From NCBI GenBank assembly GCA_947034895.1, contig OX344761.1, positions 84,581,447 through 84,645,446 on the forward strand: 64,000 nt of DNA. Reading direction: 5' to 3'. The notes beneath the pieces are model-generated. The model ran no database searches and was not told the origin of the DNA. It worked only from the letters and a program-made list of their open reading frames with translations. This stretch comes from Rhytidiadelphus loreus. Lineage: Eukaryota; Streptophyta; Bryopsida; Hypnales; Hylocomiaceae. Shown in pieces: positions 1 to 12,029 of the stretch. Both the position numbers and the translations under genes were made by a program. Numbering within the stretch: position 1 is the first letter of the stretch; every line of letters begins with the position of its first letter.

Positions 1-1170
1 ACCAAATCTGAAGCACTATGGTCAAGAGAACCACACTTAGTCTCACACTTACAATGCATTCCTCAGTGCACATACCTTACTGTCGTGAGGATCCAAGGCC
101 ATCTAGGGTTGTTTTCTTTGGCTTGTAAGACACTCCAGCGACAAAATGACGCAGCAGAGAGAAACTTGAAAGGCAAAAACAACGTAACATGCATGATAGC
201 AGTGCCTCGTGTTATCCTCCTTGAGTGCATAAGCTCACAGGACGTAGCTGCGGAGACGCCATAGCTCGAAAACTGCCAACAAGCAGGTGCAAAAAGGAAC
301 GCAGAGAGGGCACGAGTAGAAAGTGGTAGAGGCTAGGATCCGGGGGAGACGATGAGGAGCCGACCGGAGCCCAGTCCGAGGGCGGGATAGCTGTGGCCAG
401 GAGTGGCAAACTGGCAGTAATGGAATGGATGTGGGGCCAGGTTGCAGCCGCCCAACGTGAAGAAGAATTTCTGGACGACGTGTAGAAGAGGAATGTCAAC
501 GAACGGCGACGACGGCGCAAACCAACGAGAAGAGCTTCCCCAAGCGACGTTCACCGATCTACACCGCTCAGATCTGCCATCTTAGATCATTAGTCAAAGA
601 CTCCAGCGATGATTGAAATGAAACAACAGAGAAGACAGCAGGCTCCCACGAAAGCTAAGAACACAAGGGACCATAGTCTGGATCTCCATTGAAGCAAAAT
701 GACTGAAACGAACACGGACACAAACGTGGAACCAAACTCCCGACATTTAGAGCTCAAGATCCCAACCAAACAATCCACCTCGTGGTATCGTGCAGCTTCT
801 TCAATGAATGAGGACACAACCCCAAGAGTATGAAACTTACAAAGCTAGAGTATGTTCCCAGATGCCGACTGAGGCAGCGAATAGTAAGCAGGAGCGACGA
901 GAGCGTGAACATGCACGTGGAGATGTTCGGACGAAGTAGCTTCGGAGGCATAAAAGCTTGACAAAGATCTTTAAGGCAGAAGCACCCAGAGTGGGACGAG
1001 CAGGATCATTGTAGAGTTCGACAATGGAGAGAGCGCCATAGCCAGTCCTTGTGAAGGAGCCAGGCACAGGGGTGTAGAACTGTAGCACTGGCCAAGTCGT
1101 GGCCATGCCATGAGAACGTGCGTAGTCCGTCCGTGGGACCTACTTGCGTGCAGCGCCAGCCTACCGCACG
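1..1170. repeat. Direct segmental duplication, copy 1 (continues left of the window)
   Basis: This stretch matches 63058-64000 in the same orientation, with many substitutions and small indels. The match runs from the accaaatctgaagca start to the shared end around cagcctaccgcacgtgaa. The main difference is a 201-bp block at 748-948 that is absent from copy 2. A 2-nt difference lies near 970, where copy 2 has a longer T run. The copy is cut by the left window edge, so its full length is unknown. Confidence 0.9.
590..1106 (-). pseudogene. Unrecognised small membrane-protein-like ORF, disrupted copy
   Basis: On the minus strand this begins MATTWPVLQFYTPVPG and is colinear with the 105-codon ORF at 63615-63932. 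Here a 2-nt deletion near 970 shifts the frame, and the 201-bp block at 748-948 interrupts it. The C-terminal part (590-740) still reads a hydrophobic stretch (FVSVFVSVILLQW then LVFLAFVGACCLLCCF), which would be one or two membrane segments. The block has no clear GT-AG borders, so I do not treat it as an intron. No family is recognised. Either copy could be ancestral, and the whole ORF could be non-coding. Confidence 0.3.
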
Positions 1171-3605
1171 TGAAGAATACTATTTTATGGAGACTTTGGT
1201 GAGGATGAGGACCGTTGTCAATGCTCGAGATCCGCGTCTGGAAATGCTTGGCCAAGTTGCTGGATTCCACACTATCCACAGGATGGGTCGCACGTCAGTA
1301 CCCCGTCAGCGAGCAAAAGTTTTTGTTCGAAGCCTTTCCAAATGGCTGTGGCTGTGGCTGGGCCACCCCTGTTTTGTTGGGGATTACTGTAAAGCTCAAA
1401 AAAATCCTGAGGGGGAAAGCTGGAACTTGGTACAGTACTTACCACCAGATTCGTTTCTTGCACCAAAAGTGTTCAGTTGGTTGAATCCAAAGCAGTGGTA
1501 ACATAAGGTAGTTAGAGCAGGGCTTTTCTTTTTTCATTTTTTATGCAGTGGCAAAGTGGCGATATAAAATGTTATGCAAGACACTAAATCCTCCATTCAA
1601 AGTGGGACCAATAGGGTGAAAACGCAGGTTCTGCAGCTGAAAACACTTCCATGCGCGGATAGAGGGATTGTTTGCCGAGAGCACACATTGCAAACGCTCT
1701 AAGGTGGAAGTGCCTTAAACTAACTTGAACCATAAATCAATCTTGAAATTATACAAACACAAGGAGTCCTGGATGTTCTAATTGTGTACATAATTGTACT
1801 AAACAATTTAAGATACATCTTAAATATTTTTTTCAAAACCTCAAAGTATATTCATACAGATTAAGAAGTTTGCAAAGAAAAATTTGGAAATTTGTGATTT
1901 TCAATCATCAGTGTGTTGAAAATAGTTTCATGTGTTGATTGTACACGATTTTGGTGAAGCATTGTATTTTTATGAGTTTCAGCCATATTGGCGATGGGCA
2001 GGAGTGGCAGGAACAACAGGGTTTGCAGTATGATAGAGTGTAGAGTCCCACGTGATCTTTGCATCAGCTGCTTGTGACATTTTTCTAATCCGGGTAGGCT
2101 TCTGTTGCTTCACAATCTTGTGGGTGTTGCATTCAAATTTTGGTAATTTCAAGATTGTTTGTTTGGAAATCCCCGTGAATTCTTGAATTTGGATTCTAGA
2201 ATTTCATGGTGCCATGAACATTGTGGGGTGCGGTAGCATTCTTTAGATTGGGGTTGCAGTACCTGGGAATTAACTTAGAATGAGTAAGAAGGGCTCATGT
2301 GTTCAAACACACAATTGGGAATAGGCAATGAGTGACAAGCCTCTGATAACGCAGCAGTGGCATAATACATAGTCTTGGACTGATTCGTGCGGTGCTTTGG
2401 GTTCATTTCAAAGCTTCACCCACTCTACTAACTTACAGGCAAATGTTATGTCCTTCATATGACTCAGAGTCCTCATACAAGTGTCATAACGTTTTTTCAA
2501 GAGGTCGTGGGATACCTTAGAATTGGCCAGGATGCACATTTTTTGTCTTTATATAGAGTCATAAGTATTGGCAGGTTGATGAATGTGTATTTAAAGTACA
2601 GTGAAAGTGTAGACGCACCTGGTTTCACATGAGTGACTGTAGATGCAAGTTTAGAACAACACGTACAAATCCATGCCAATGCAGAACCTGAGCATCTAAT
2701 GTCAAAAATTGTGACATGTATCTTCACCAAGGTCTAATTTCAAGAGACAAACTAGGATTAGTAAGGTAAACCAACCCATTGTGGTCAGAATAAAGAGTTA
2801 GACATCATGTGATTATTGAAATTTTTCAATTTCTTTCCCACAATAGTATAAGTGTGAGAAACAGTGAGAGCAATTGAAATTATGTTTTTTTGACAAAGTA
2901 TGAATTTGCTATGAAATTTTGAAGTGCTCAATGCATCTTTGCCCATAAGAGTCTGTAGACTACCTTAAAACCGACAAAGTTTGAATCCATCATGCTGATT
3001 TGGCTCACCCAAAGCAGTCAAAGTCTTTTCTAACATGAAAGGCCTAAAATTCAATTCTCACAATGAATTCTCACAAAAAATTTGGAAGCTCCTAATGAAG
3101 TCACTAACTACTTCATTATTGTCATGTAAGACATGCATTGAAGCCAAAATTTGAAAAATTTGAAAAAATCATAACGGGGTCATTTGGTAGGTGACCACTA
3201 TGAGTTGTTTGACCATAATGGGCTCATTTACCTTATAGATTTTGCACTCAAGCTGCACATCTTGAAATGCTCCACAACAATGGAATATTGCCAATGTAAC
3301 AAAATTGACATTGTCTGTAAATACAAGGGTTGCAGAGTGGCTTCATAATAGTAGCTTCAATGGCCTTGAATGTTGATATAATTTTGTAAAATTTCTTACA
3401 CAAAAATTTATATCAGCTATAAATTGTCATTGCAAATTTGTCCTAAAGGATGAGCGTGGTTGTGCTTGCAGCATCAGTGTTTCCTGATAGAGGCATCCTT
3501 TTACCACCATTAAAGGTGAACTGCATAAAATTCATGGTGCTGTGAGTCTCTCACTCTAAAACTCTCATTAAATTTGTTCAATTACTTTGAATGTCAAATT
3601 TCTAC
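1171..3605. other. AT-rich non-coding stretch, no gene recognised
   Basis: I see no convincing coding region. A 127-codon plus-strand ORF at 1118-1501 starts inside the duplicated segment and resembles no family. The rest is AT-rich with no clear terminal-repeat element. Confidence 0.5.
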
Positions 3606-3607
3606 TA

Positions 3608-3920
3608 AGCTAGGAGGTCCATAAACCACTCATCTAAGAGCTGAAGCTGACTTTGGGGGAGGTAGAACTTCTTAAAATATTTTTCAGTAAATTTTCTTTA
3701 AAAGGCAAGAGAAATTGGCATCTAACCCAAGTTGTTTCATATTTTTTGAAGCTTTGTAGAATTAGTTATGAATTTCTGAAGTTGCAGAAAAGTGCATTTT
3801 TGTGGGCTCTAAAACCGACCACCTCCTCAAATGCACGCTACTTGTACATTGAAAAGTGCAAAATGTACCTCTAAAGCCTGATCGGTTTTAGAACCCGCTC
3901 CATTTTAGGACCTCCTACCT
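3608..3920. mobile_element. TA-flanked MITE, AGGTAGGAGGTCC family
   Basis: The left end reads agctaggaggtcc after TA and the right end reads ggacctcctacct before TA, giving a TIR of about 13 bp and a 2-bp TA target duplication. This is a Tc1/mariner (Stowaway-like) signature. The interior is shared with copies at 7030-7351 (reverse), 10134-10275 (truncated) and 12170-12470 (nested). A typical shared segment reads catctaacccaagttgtttc. It is non-coding. Confidence 0.75.
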
Positions 3921-4055
3921 TAGTTCCTTTCTTAACCCTTGAATGCTGAAATTAAGCCTGATTTGGAAGCTGATCAGTAAATTCCAAAACAAGTTTCTAT
4001 GTCCAAAATTATAAGACATGATTTTTGTATATGTTAATACTTCTGGTTTTCTTCC

Positions 4056-4250
4056 TTATTGACTTATTTTGGTAACGATGAAAATGATTATCTTTCGTCA
4101 TTTTGGCACATAGGGATTGATTATGCTAGTAGTAAATGTGGGTGGCTCTTGGCTCAAGCTTATGATTTTGTAGTGATCTCTAGACTACTAAATGCTATTG
4201 TTGTCTTACCCAAGATTCAAGGCTTTGTATTTGTAAAAGGTGGCAGATAA
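4056..4250 (+). pseudogene. Possible exon remnant of an O-fucosyltransferase-like protein
   Basis: A 63-codon open stretch contains YDFVVISRLLNAIVVLP. This resembles the D-x-V-x-x-x-R-x-L-N-A-x-x-V-x-P motif of plant GDP-fucose protein O-fucosyltransferase family members. No flanking exons, start codon or further domain are visible, so at most it is a captured or decayed exon. The resemblance is short and could be chance. Confidence 0.25.
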
Positions 4251-6367
4251 GTTGATTTATATGAATTGAGTACAAACTTTGTAGTGGACTTGCATGCATT
4301 TAGGGTTACTTTAGATTGCACATGTTGCACCAACAAGCTTGATGAAAATGATTTTACCAAAAATCCTACAATCTTCCAAAATCATTTTCATCTATTCTTC
4401 CTTATTTTGTTCAATGTAGAATTACATTAGCGAAGAGGTGACATTTAGATGATTTCCATGTAGTATGCTAGAATGTTTGAGATAACAAGGTTTCAAGATC
4501 TTTCGTTGAGGTGAATTGGAGATTTTGGACACTTGTTATCTCAAATGGAAAGGAAAATGTCATAAATGTATTAGATTATTTTAAGCTTATTGTAAACTTA
4601 AGTTCTATAATCTAAAGTTGTCCTTAATAAGTCATTAGAGGAGACACGGTTATTTACACTCCTATTTTTTTATCTCAATGAATAGGGAATGTAACAAACA
4701 AACCCCTATAAATCCCTCCAATGAACACTTTCAATGAATTTTAGCATTGTAGACAAAAAATTGAAGACAAAGAGATTTAGGTAATGAATGCACTAGAATT
4801 TGTCACCTAATTCTATAGTTTATGCCAATGGAATAAAGATGAAGCTTAGAATTCACTAATATATAATGTGATTCTCCATATTAGTTTTAATTTGGAAATT
4901 CTTATGATGATTTGAATTTTATGTATTTATCTTTTCTTCATTTGTGATCACACACTTCATAGGTGCAATTTTAGGTGTGTGTTTTGAAGTTTCTAGCAAA
5001 TCCAAGGTAGAAGGCTTTAACTACCTCTATGATGAGAATCATTTCATCACTACATTGGAGGAAGAGGTGTGAGTAGTGAAGCACTTGCCAAAGCAATTTT
5101 GCTCAAGGGCCCACTTGTAAAATCAACATATGAAGACTCCAATTAGATTTTATTTTATTCAATATTATTTGGACAAGGTTCTTCCAACTTTGGCAGCTAG
5201 TGGAGCTTGCGAACTTGTCTTTCCACATGGGGGATGTTTGCATGTACACTCAACCTTTTTCAATTACACATTTCATGTATATTCCAAGAATCTCTCATAT
5301 TCTATGCAAGTCTAATTGCACAACTTCTACATGTTGGAGTGCATTTAAAAGCCCACTTATTTCCTTGAGAGAGTGCAATTAGAGAGTTGAGTGTATATGT
5401 TGAATTCAATCAAACATTTATTATTGTGGTCTCACTCCTATTGTTGGATAATGCATTTTCATGTTAGAATATGTTATAACTTAAAGTTGCATTCTTTGTT
5501 ATGTTTGCTCTAGACCTAAGGGAAGGAGTCTACACATGCTATATCTTTCAATAGGTTTGTATGTAGAATGTTTTTATAATTGAAAATTGAGCCATAATCT
5601 CTAACATGAAAAATGCTACATCTATACCTCAACTAGATTGTAAATAATTTGACAACAATTTCTTTAATGAATGTGTAATGTGTCCTCTTAAGTGCAAACC
5701 AAATGAACATGGCTATTAATTCTAATCAAGGAAAGATAAAAAAGAAAAAGAAAAAGAGTTTGCAATAGGTACAAAGTGCCACACATAAATAAGATTAGAC
5801 TTTACAAAGAAGGAAGACTTTGTATGCAATTACCTTGCATGTTACCTTGCCCTCTGTGTGTATTTAGACATGTACAAGCACGGCTTGGAATTCAATAGAT
5901 TCAATGAATAGTTCAATGTCTTTTAATTTAGCCTTTAACCTAGTCAATTTCATATTGCTTGACAAAATTCAATTTTCATAATTTTTTTGATTTGCAATGT
6001 GGATAATAAACAACACTTTTTGTACCTTATTTCATTAGGCAACATCAAAAACAAAAAGAATCATCTTCAACCCTAAAATGAAGTCTAAAGTACATTGCTA
6101 ATGGTGGACAAGTAGTTTGAAACAAATGCAAAACCAAAGAGACTAGTATTATGGAACAAAGAGAGTAAGTGACCAAGTCCCTTAAGTTTGTAGTTATTAT
6201 TTGTTTCTTATTGGTGGGATATGGTTGGTTTGAGCAATGCTTACAATGTAGGGTTGTAGGGTAGTGTTTCAAAACTTTTTGTTTTTGGAGAGAAATTTAG
6301 GATTTAGGAGTTTAGCTTGTGAGAAGGTAAAGGGGGAGCTTTTTCCCTTGTTACTAGAACAAAATAC
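4251..6367. other. AT-rich non-coding stretch
   Basis: No gene, RNA gene or clear terminal-repeat element is visible. Short ORFs here are compositional. Confidence 0.45.
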
Positions 6368-7024
6368 TTAACCCCTAAATGCCCAAGGCTTATTTTGAGC
6401 TTCTTGGAATTTGTTCTAAATTGAATGAAATGCCAATATTTTGATAAGTTGTATCAATTTTTTAAAATTGTAACCGTACAAATTCAAACTAGACATGTTA
6501 GAGATCTCATAAGAAAAAAAAACACAACAATATCACTTATGGAGTAAAAGATTTAAATGTTTGACTATGAGGGTGTTAAAATTGCAAAAGTGATGTGAAG
6601 TCTTTCAATCTTCTTTTCACAAGTCAAATCTAAAAAGTTGGTGACCAAAAAAATATGAGGTTAAAGCGCCTAACATGTATACTAACCCCGATCAATTTAT
6701 GAATTCTCAAAATCTACTCTATAATTTTTTTAAGTAGATTTTGAATGTGATTTTTTCTTCAAGATCTAGTGTATTTGAGGCTCATTTCCAGGAGCTCTCA
6801 ACACTATTGGAAGTCAAGATTGCAATGGGTACCCTTGCACAAAATCTTGAATAGAAAAATTACTATCATTTAATTTCAAGATTGAATTTTTGATGCTAAA
6901 ACTAGACTTTAAGAAGAACTTTTCGAAAATACAAACTTCTAAAAATAGCAACTTGATTAGGTTTTATTTAACTTCAAAGTTTTGTAAACACCAGATTTGG
7001 ATGCCTCATGCATTTAAGGGTTAA
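6368..7024 (+). mobile_element. TTAA-flanked TIR element, family A
   Basis: TTAA is followed by cccctaaatgcccaaggc. The right end is gcatttaaggg followed by TTAA. A TTAA target duplication with CCCY termini is the signature of piggyBac-type transposition. The interior is shared with 48936-49568 (same orientation) and 51126-51778 (reverse), for example agatctagtgtatttgaggc. There is no ORF, so it is a non-autonomous element. Confidence 0.75.
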
Positions 7025-7029
7025 ATTTG

Positions 7030-7351
7030 AATGGTTTATGGGGTCTAAAATTGCCCACCCCTTCAAATGTACACTACATGTATAAGTTTCTTCTTCATAG
7101 CCTTCAACAATGTATTTGTATACACAGACAATGTACAAATGAAGAAGTGGGCAATTTTAGAGCCCTATGCCATTTCAACTTCAAATTTTCACAACTAATT
7201 CCACAAAGCTCCAAAAAATATGAAACAACTTGAATAGATGTCAATTTCACTTGTCTTTCAAGGAAATTTTACCAAAAAATATTTCAAGAAACTTCACCTC
7301 CCCAAAATTCAGTTTCAAATCTTCAATGGACGATTTATGGACCTCCTACCT
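7030..7351 (-). mobile_element. TA-flanked MITE, AGGTAGGAGGTCC family, reverse copy
   Basis: The right end ggacctcctacct before TA matches the TIR of the 3608-3920 element. The interior reads in reverse orientation, with gaaacaacttgaatagatg matching the catctaacccaagttgtttc segment. The left terminus is degenerate and abuts the TTAA element that ends at 7024. Confidence 0.6.
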
Positions 7352-8062
7352 TACGATCTAGAACTTTTGGTAATATCTCTTTCTCCCATTATTTGTGACT
7401 CATGAATACTAGTGTGCCATGTACGCTTGTCATAGTCAAGAAAAATTAATTTTTTAATTTTCTTATAAAGACTACGAAATTCCATAACTTTCACATTGTA
7501 TGTCCAAACATCACGAAACAAAGTCCATACACCCCTCCTGACCAAGGGCTTTCAAATAATACCAAGTATGCAATATGAAAATGCACGGTTCAAGAGATCT
7601 CACCATATCAAACAAAACAACCTATCTTAACAGATGGATTCTCGTGAAGCAAGTACATTCCAGTGTGAAAATAAAGCTCTCTTCAGGGTATTTGATTGTG
7701 GTTTGGCTATAGATGTTGCCATGTTTGCAACATGACAGAAGTCTCTCCTTTGTAATTATCAAAATTGATGTTTAGTGTAACTGAATGTTAGTTTGTTTTT
7801 TCTTATCATGATTTTTGTCTTTGGATGTGCTTTGATGTCTGATGTTGAAGGCATCTGCACTCCCTTGTTCAGATTTTATTACATGAGTCTCCAAACAGAG
7901 AGCATATTAGAAATCTTATGGATTTTGCGACAACACTCGAATCTATTTGATAGGGATGGAAATCGCAAGTGAACAGAGACTTTTGTTCCATCTAAAAGAG
8001 CATGTATGCCAACTTGGAGGATTGGTTCACCGTGAGCACAGTGCAAGAACATGTTGTATATA

Positions 8063-8472
8063 AGGTAGTATGCTCTAAAAGCGATCATTTAAGAGCTGGT
8101 CCGCCTTTTTCATAGGCTTACATGGACAGAATTATTTTTAGACCATTTTTTAGAGAAAGAGAAATGGATGTGGAAACTAACACAAGTGGTTTTGTATTTT
8201 TTCAAGTATTTTTGAATTACTTATAAATTTTCAAAGATTGAGGACATAGACACCTATTTGTGACCATAGATCTCCCAAAATCTGTTCACTTGCAATTTGT
8301 AAACAGATGTGCAAAAATCAAAGGCAATGATTGGCTCTTGCAATAGAAAAATAATTTTTTCTGAATGCATTTAATTACTATAGTGGTCCATTTAAAGATC
8401 ACCCTGTCTCCATTCTTCACCCCAAAATAGGGACAGTTTGAAGAAGGCGGGCGCTTTTAGAGCGTACTACCT
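8063..8472. mobile_element. TA-flanked MITE with aaggtagtatgctctaaaagcg TIR
   Basis: The left end aggtagtatgctctaaaagcg follows TA at 8061-8062. The right end cgcttttagagcgtactacct precedes TA at 8473-8474. The TIR is about 21 bp with one mismatch. It shares the AGGTAG start with the AGGTAGGAGGTCC family but has a different interior. A related copy lies at 9644-10049. Confidence 0.75.
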
Positions 8473-8861
8473 TAGTTGTGTGGCATCTTGAAGATTACTG
8501 ATTTCATCACTGAAATTTTGAAAGTGCCTTTGCAAATACTTTGAAGAAGTTTCTCTTTTTGGAGGAAGAAGCATGGACTGTTTATCAGAAGCTTTAACTT
8601 AGTAAAGGCTGGTAGAAGACAGTTGGAAGACAATTGGAGATTGTGAATAAGATTATTTTGCATGGATTCTTGTAGAAGGAGAAGCTCAAGACATCCTGTT
8701 TCTAGTTGCAGCTTTGGACTACGTACAAAGTTTCTCTGGAAGCTAATACAAATTTTCTTGCATTCCATAAGGACCAACATCACCTTCCTAACAATGTCAG
8801 CTTGATCATGGGTCATTGTCTTTATCAATCCATTTCTTTGAAGATTTTCTGACCAAAGGTA

Positions 8862-9649
8862 GTAAGGTAGAACTGCCCATTACCATACAGATTTACCATA
8901 GAAGTTATTTCTGAGCTCCCACATTTTTCAGAGATTGAAAAGTTTGAGAGAAGTCATTTGTGAAAAAAATTAAGACATTCTAATAAGAAGTGAATTTTCT
9001 GTGATTTTTCAAAGGTGAAATGTTAAAGCATGAGTAGACCCTTGTTGAAGTATGGACAAACCCTTCTTAAAGCGTGGGCTAGCTTGTTTGTTTTTCAAGT
9101 GCATTACCATTATGATTATAGGTTGGTAAGATTATGATAACATTAGAGAAAATTTGGACTCTCTAGAAGGCCACTAAGAAGTGCCGGAAGGGATCCCTGC
9201 ATTACATTTATTTTGGTTTGGCAAAAAAATTTCCCCTATTGTCGTTCATTGTGAGTTTCACAATTGTCAGAGCATTGATTACAAAAAAATATTATTTAAA
9301 TGGAAGAGGGGGCGGCAGTTACTATTTTTAAATATATGTTGTCGTGTAGTCACTAACAAAAGTCCACTGACAAATAACAATACATAAACTATACATAAAC
9401 TATACTTAAAAGAAGGAGTACAAGTGATAGTCCTTCACGAAGTTCACACAAGCTGACACAGCATCTCTGACAGAGATGCCGTCTTTTTCGTAGCTCAGTA
9501 GGACTCCCGAAATAGACTAGTTTGTCAAACCCTAGCGGCCTTCTAGAGAGTCCAGATTTTCTCTAATGTGGGTGGATCACTGATGTAAATGGGATGGTTC
9601 CTTAATTGTTGGAATTGGTGGGTGGCAGTAATGGGCAGTTCTAACTTAT
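8862..9649. mobile_element. Composite TIR element (agaactgcccattac ends)
   Basis: The left end aaggtagaactgcccattac near 8862 is inverted relative to gtaatgggcagttctaactt near 9649. The AGGTAG start places it with the TA-flanked group. A second element at 9141-9568 is nested inside it. Its right end runs directly into the next AGGTAG-type element at 9644. Confidence 0.6.
9141..9568. mobile_element. Nested 428-bp TIR element, CATTAGAG ends
   Basis: The left cattagagaaaatttggac...gaaggcc (9141-9172) and the right ggccttctagagagtcc...tctaatg (9537-9568) form a 32-bp TIR with a single mismatch. CATTAGAG termini recur in the GC-ended elements at 11395, 13403, 22091 and 22846. A target duplication is not evident. 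Confidence 0.75.
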
Positions 9650-10049
9650 GCTCTAAAAGCGCCCATCTTCTTCAAACTACCCCTATTTTTAGATGGAGAA
9701 CGGAGATGGGGTGATCCTTAAATGTACCACTTTATCAATTGAATGCATTGAAGAAAAATTGTTTTCTATTGCAAGAGCCAATCATTGTCTTTGATTTTTG
9801 CACATCTCTTTACAAATTGCAAGTAAATGGGTTTTGGAAAATCAATGGTCACAAATAGGTGCCTATGCCCCAAATCTTTGAAAGTTTATAAGTAATTCAA
9901 AAATGCTTGAAAAAATACGAAACCACTTGTGTTAGGTTCCAAATCAAATTTTCTTTCTCTGAAAAATTATCTAAAAATAATTTTGTCCACGGAAGCCTAT
10001 GAAAAAGGCAAACCAGCCCGTAATTGTTTGCTTTTAGAGCACACTACCT
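9644..10049 (-). mobile_element. TA-flanked MITE, reverse copy of the 8063-8472 element
   Basis: The left end atgctctaaaagcgccc and the right end gcttttagagcacactacct match the 8063-8472 element. The interior is its reverse complement, sharing tgattggctcttgcaatag and the cacaaataggtgcc segment. The left terminus is degenerate. Confidence 0.7.
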
Positions 10050-10133
10050 TAATAGGTAAGTTATTATTTGGTCTCTCTTGTTTTGCCTTTGAATTCTTGT
10101 AAAGAACTCTGAAAATTGCCCTAAGGTAATAGG

Positions 10134-10275
10134 TCCATAAATCGCCCACTTAAGAGCTGAAACTGAATTTTGGGGAGGCAAAGCTTCTTGAAATAATTTT
10201 TAGTAAATTTTCCTTGAAAGATGAGTGGAATGGGCATCTAACTCAAGTCAATTCATAATTTTTGAAGCTTTGTTT
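10134..10275 (+). mobile_element. Truncated AGGTAGGAGGTCC-family MITE
   Basis: aggtaataggtccataaatcg starts a segment colinear with 3608-3920, including gggcatctaactcaagt. The similarity stops near 10275, with no right terminus. Confidence 0.55.
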
Positions 10276-10460
10276 GAATTCATACAATTACAATTCTAAA
10301 ATCATTGATAAAACTAATCAAACTTAATTCTTTTGTTTAGTTTTGAACAAACTCCAAGAAACTTGAAAATTGTCTTGGATATTTAAGGGTTAACCTCTCA
10401 AGGCTTGATCTAAAGTTGGAATGGTATCACTTGGATTTCTCTTGCCAACATCAAAGGATC

Positions 10461-11733
10461 TTAACTCCTAAACGTCCAAACAACATTTTTGGCAACATAG
10501 CGATTTTGGGCAACTCATTACAGACGGAGTTTTTTGTTTTTTTTCTTTGAAAATTTCACACAATATGGGGACGAAGAGTAGCTTTAAGGCCCAACAATTT
10601 TCATAACTTTTGACTACATGGTTCAAAAGTTATTGCATGATATGTAATTTTTAGTGTTCAGCGGGCAACCCGGGCAGAAAAAAAACACTTATTTGAAAAT
10701 TATTTTTAAGAAAAATTTAAATTTGAAATTGATTCTCTGGATTTTTGTATATGTAGTAAGCTTGAATTATTCCATTTTGATTAATGAGATGAAAGTTACA
10801 AGGAATTTTAGTTTGGGTTAGTTTATGGGTAGTTATGGAATCTCTACTCTAAATTAAACTTTGAAGTCCTTTATTTAACTCAATTTTAAATATTTTTGGA
10901 AAAAAATAAAAACATTAGGTGTATATTGTTGATTACAACATTACAACCATTGGATTTGGCATTTTTCAATTCTATAAATAAATTGTCAACAATTTAGTAT
11001 TTTGAATCATTCTCTACTTCTTTCTACTTACTATTTTTTTCCTATATGTTGTACAATTCCAAATGATCTAAAAATTTTCAAGCATGTAGCCAACTTGACT
11101 TGAAAAATGAATCCAAAGAGTAACTACCATTTGGACATTTTTTCATACAAATGTGACCTTGTGAAGTGCAGCTGCCCGTATTTTAACAGGGCTAAAAAAA
11201 GGATTTTTGTCACTTCAAACGTTAATATCTTGCAATCTACACGGTGGCAAATTCTGAATTTTTTTTCCACATCTTCTCTAAATATTTTACTATAAGATCC
11301 TATGGCTACATTTGTCTAGTAATGTTTTTCATCTAAAATTTGGTGCTTGTAAATGCAAGGGCAGTTTTGGGGCAGTTTTGGAGCAGTTTTGGTGCATTAC
11401 ACGATTTTTTGTTGCAATTAAGGGCTGCGAGTTCCCTGGTGTTCCCTTGCGTTAGGAACTCTGCCACACAACCTGCTAACATGGTCGAGAGACAACCACG
11501 TCAACAGGCATTAAATTTTTTTTTTTGTAAAATAAACAAATAAATATTCTTTATTCTTCATTTTAATATTTAAATTTTACTTTTAAATTTTTTAAATTTA
11601 TTATTATTATTTTTATCATTATTTTCCAAACCGCACATACTAGTTTCTAGCAACTGGAACGAGCCTAAAACGGCCCACCCAAAGGGTTGAATCCCATCTA
11701 ATGAAAACATAGGCTCTGTCACTTAGGGGTTAA
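10461..11733. mobile_element. TTAA-flanked TIR element with a nested insertion
   Basis: TTAA then ctcctaaacgtccaaac on the left, and tgtcacttagggg then TTAA on the right. It contains the CATTAGAG-type insertion at 11395-11703. Ends are diverged, so the pairing is probable rather than certain. Short ORFs inside (11107-11295, 11340-11543) are not convincing genes. Confidence 0.5.
11395..11703. mobile_element. CATTAGAG-type element with GC-rich ends
   Basis: It starts cattacacgatt and ends cccatctaatg. Inside the ends are gggctgcgagttccc and, inverted in role, aaaacggccc, which are shared with 13403-13684 and 22091-22397. The core is AT-rich low-complexity sequence. The GC-rich ends stand out sharply from the surroundings. 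Confidence 0.6.
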
Positions 11734-12029
11734 ACATTTAAAGTCTAAACACCCGTAAGTGGATCTTAAAGGATTAATTAACGAGAGGTGGTGAGATTCA
11801 AATAAATACCTTAGATGAACCTCTATCTAAGATCTCTTTGTTGAATGTCTTGTACCATTGCAAAATTTATATATTTTCACTTGATCTTAGTATCATTGTT
11901 GGAGAGTGGTGTTAGCAAATGAATTTTTTAATATATGTTTACAATTGTAATGTTGGTAAATGCCAAACTTGGTTGGTAGAAGATGTACTAGAATTTAGAC
12001 TTGATCTTAAGAGTGTTGTAGTGCCTAGC

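Noticed and set aside
748..948. Intron in the duplicated membrane-protein-like ORF
   Set aside because: The block borders are not GT-AG on either strand, and the flanking frames differ by the separate 2-nt change.
1118..1501. 127-codon plus-strand ORF
   Set aside because: No family resemblance, it starts inside the duplicated segment and copy 2 gives no support within the window.
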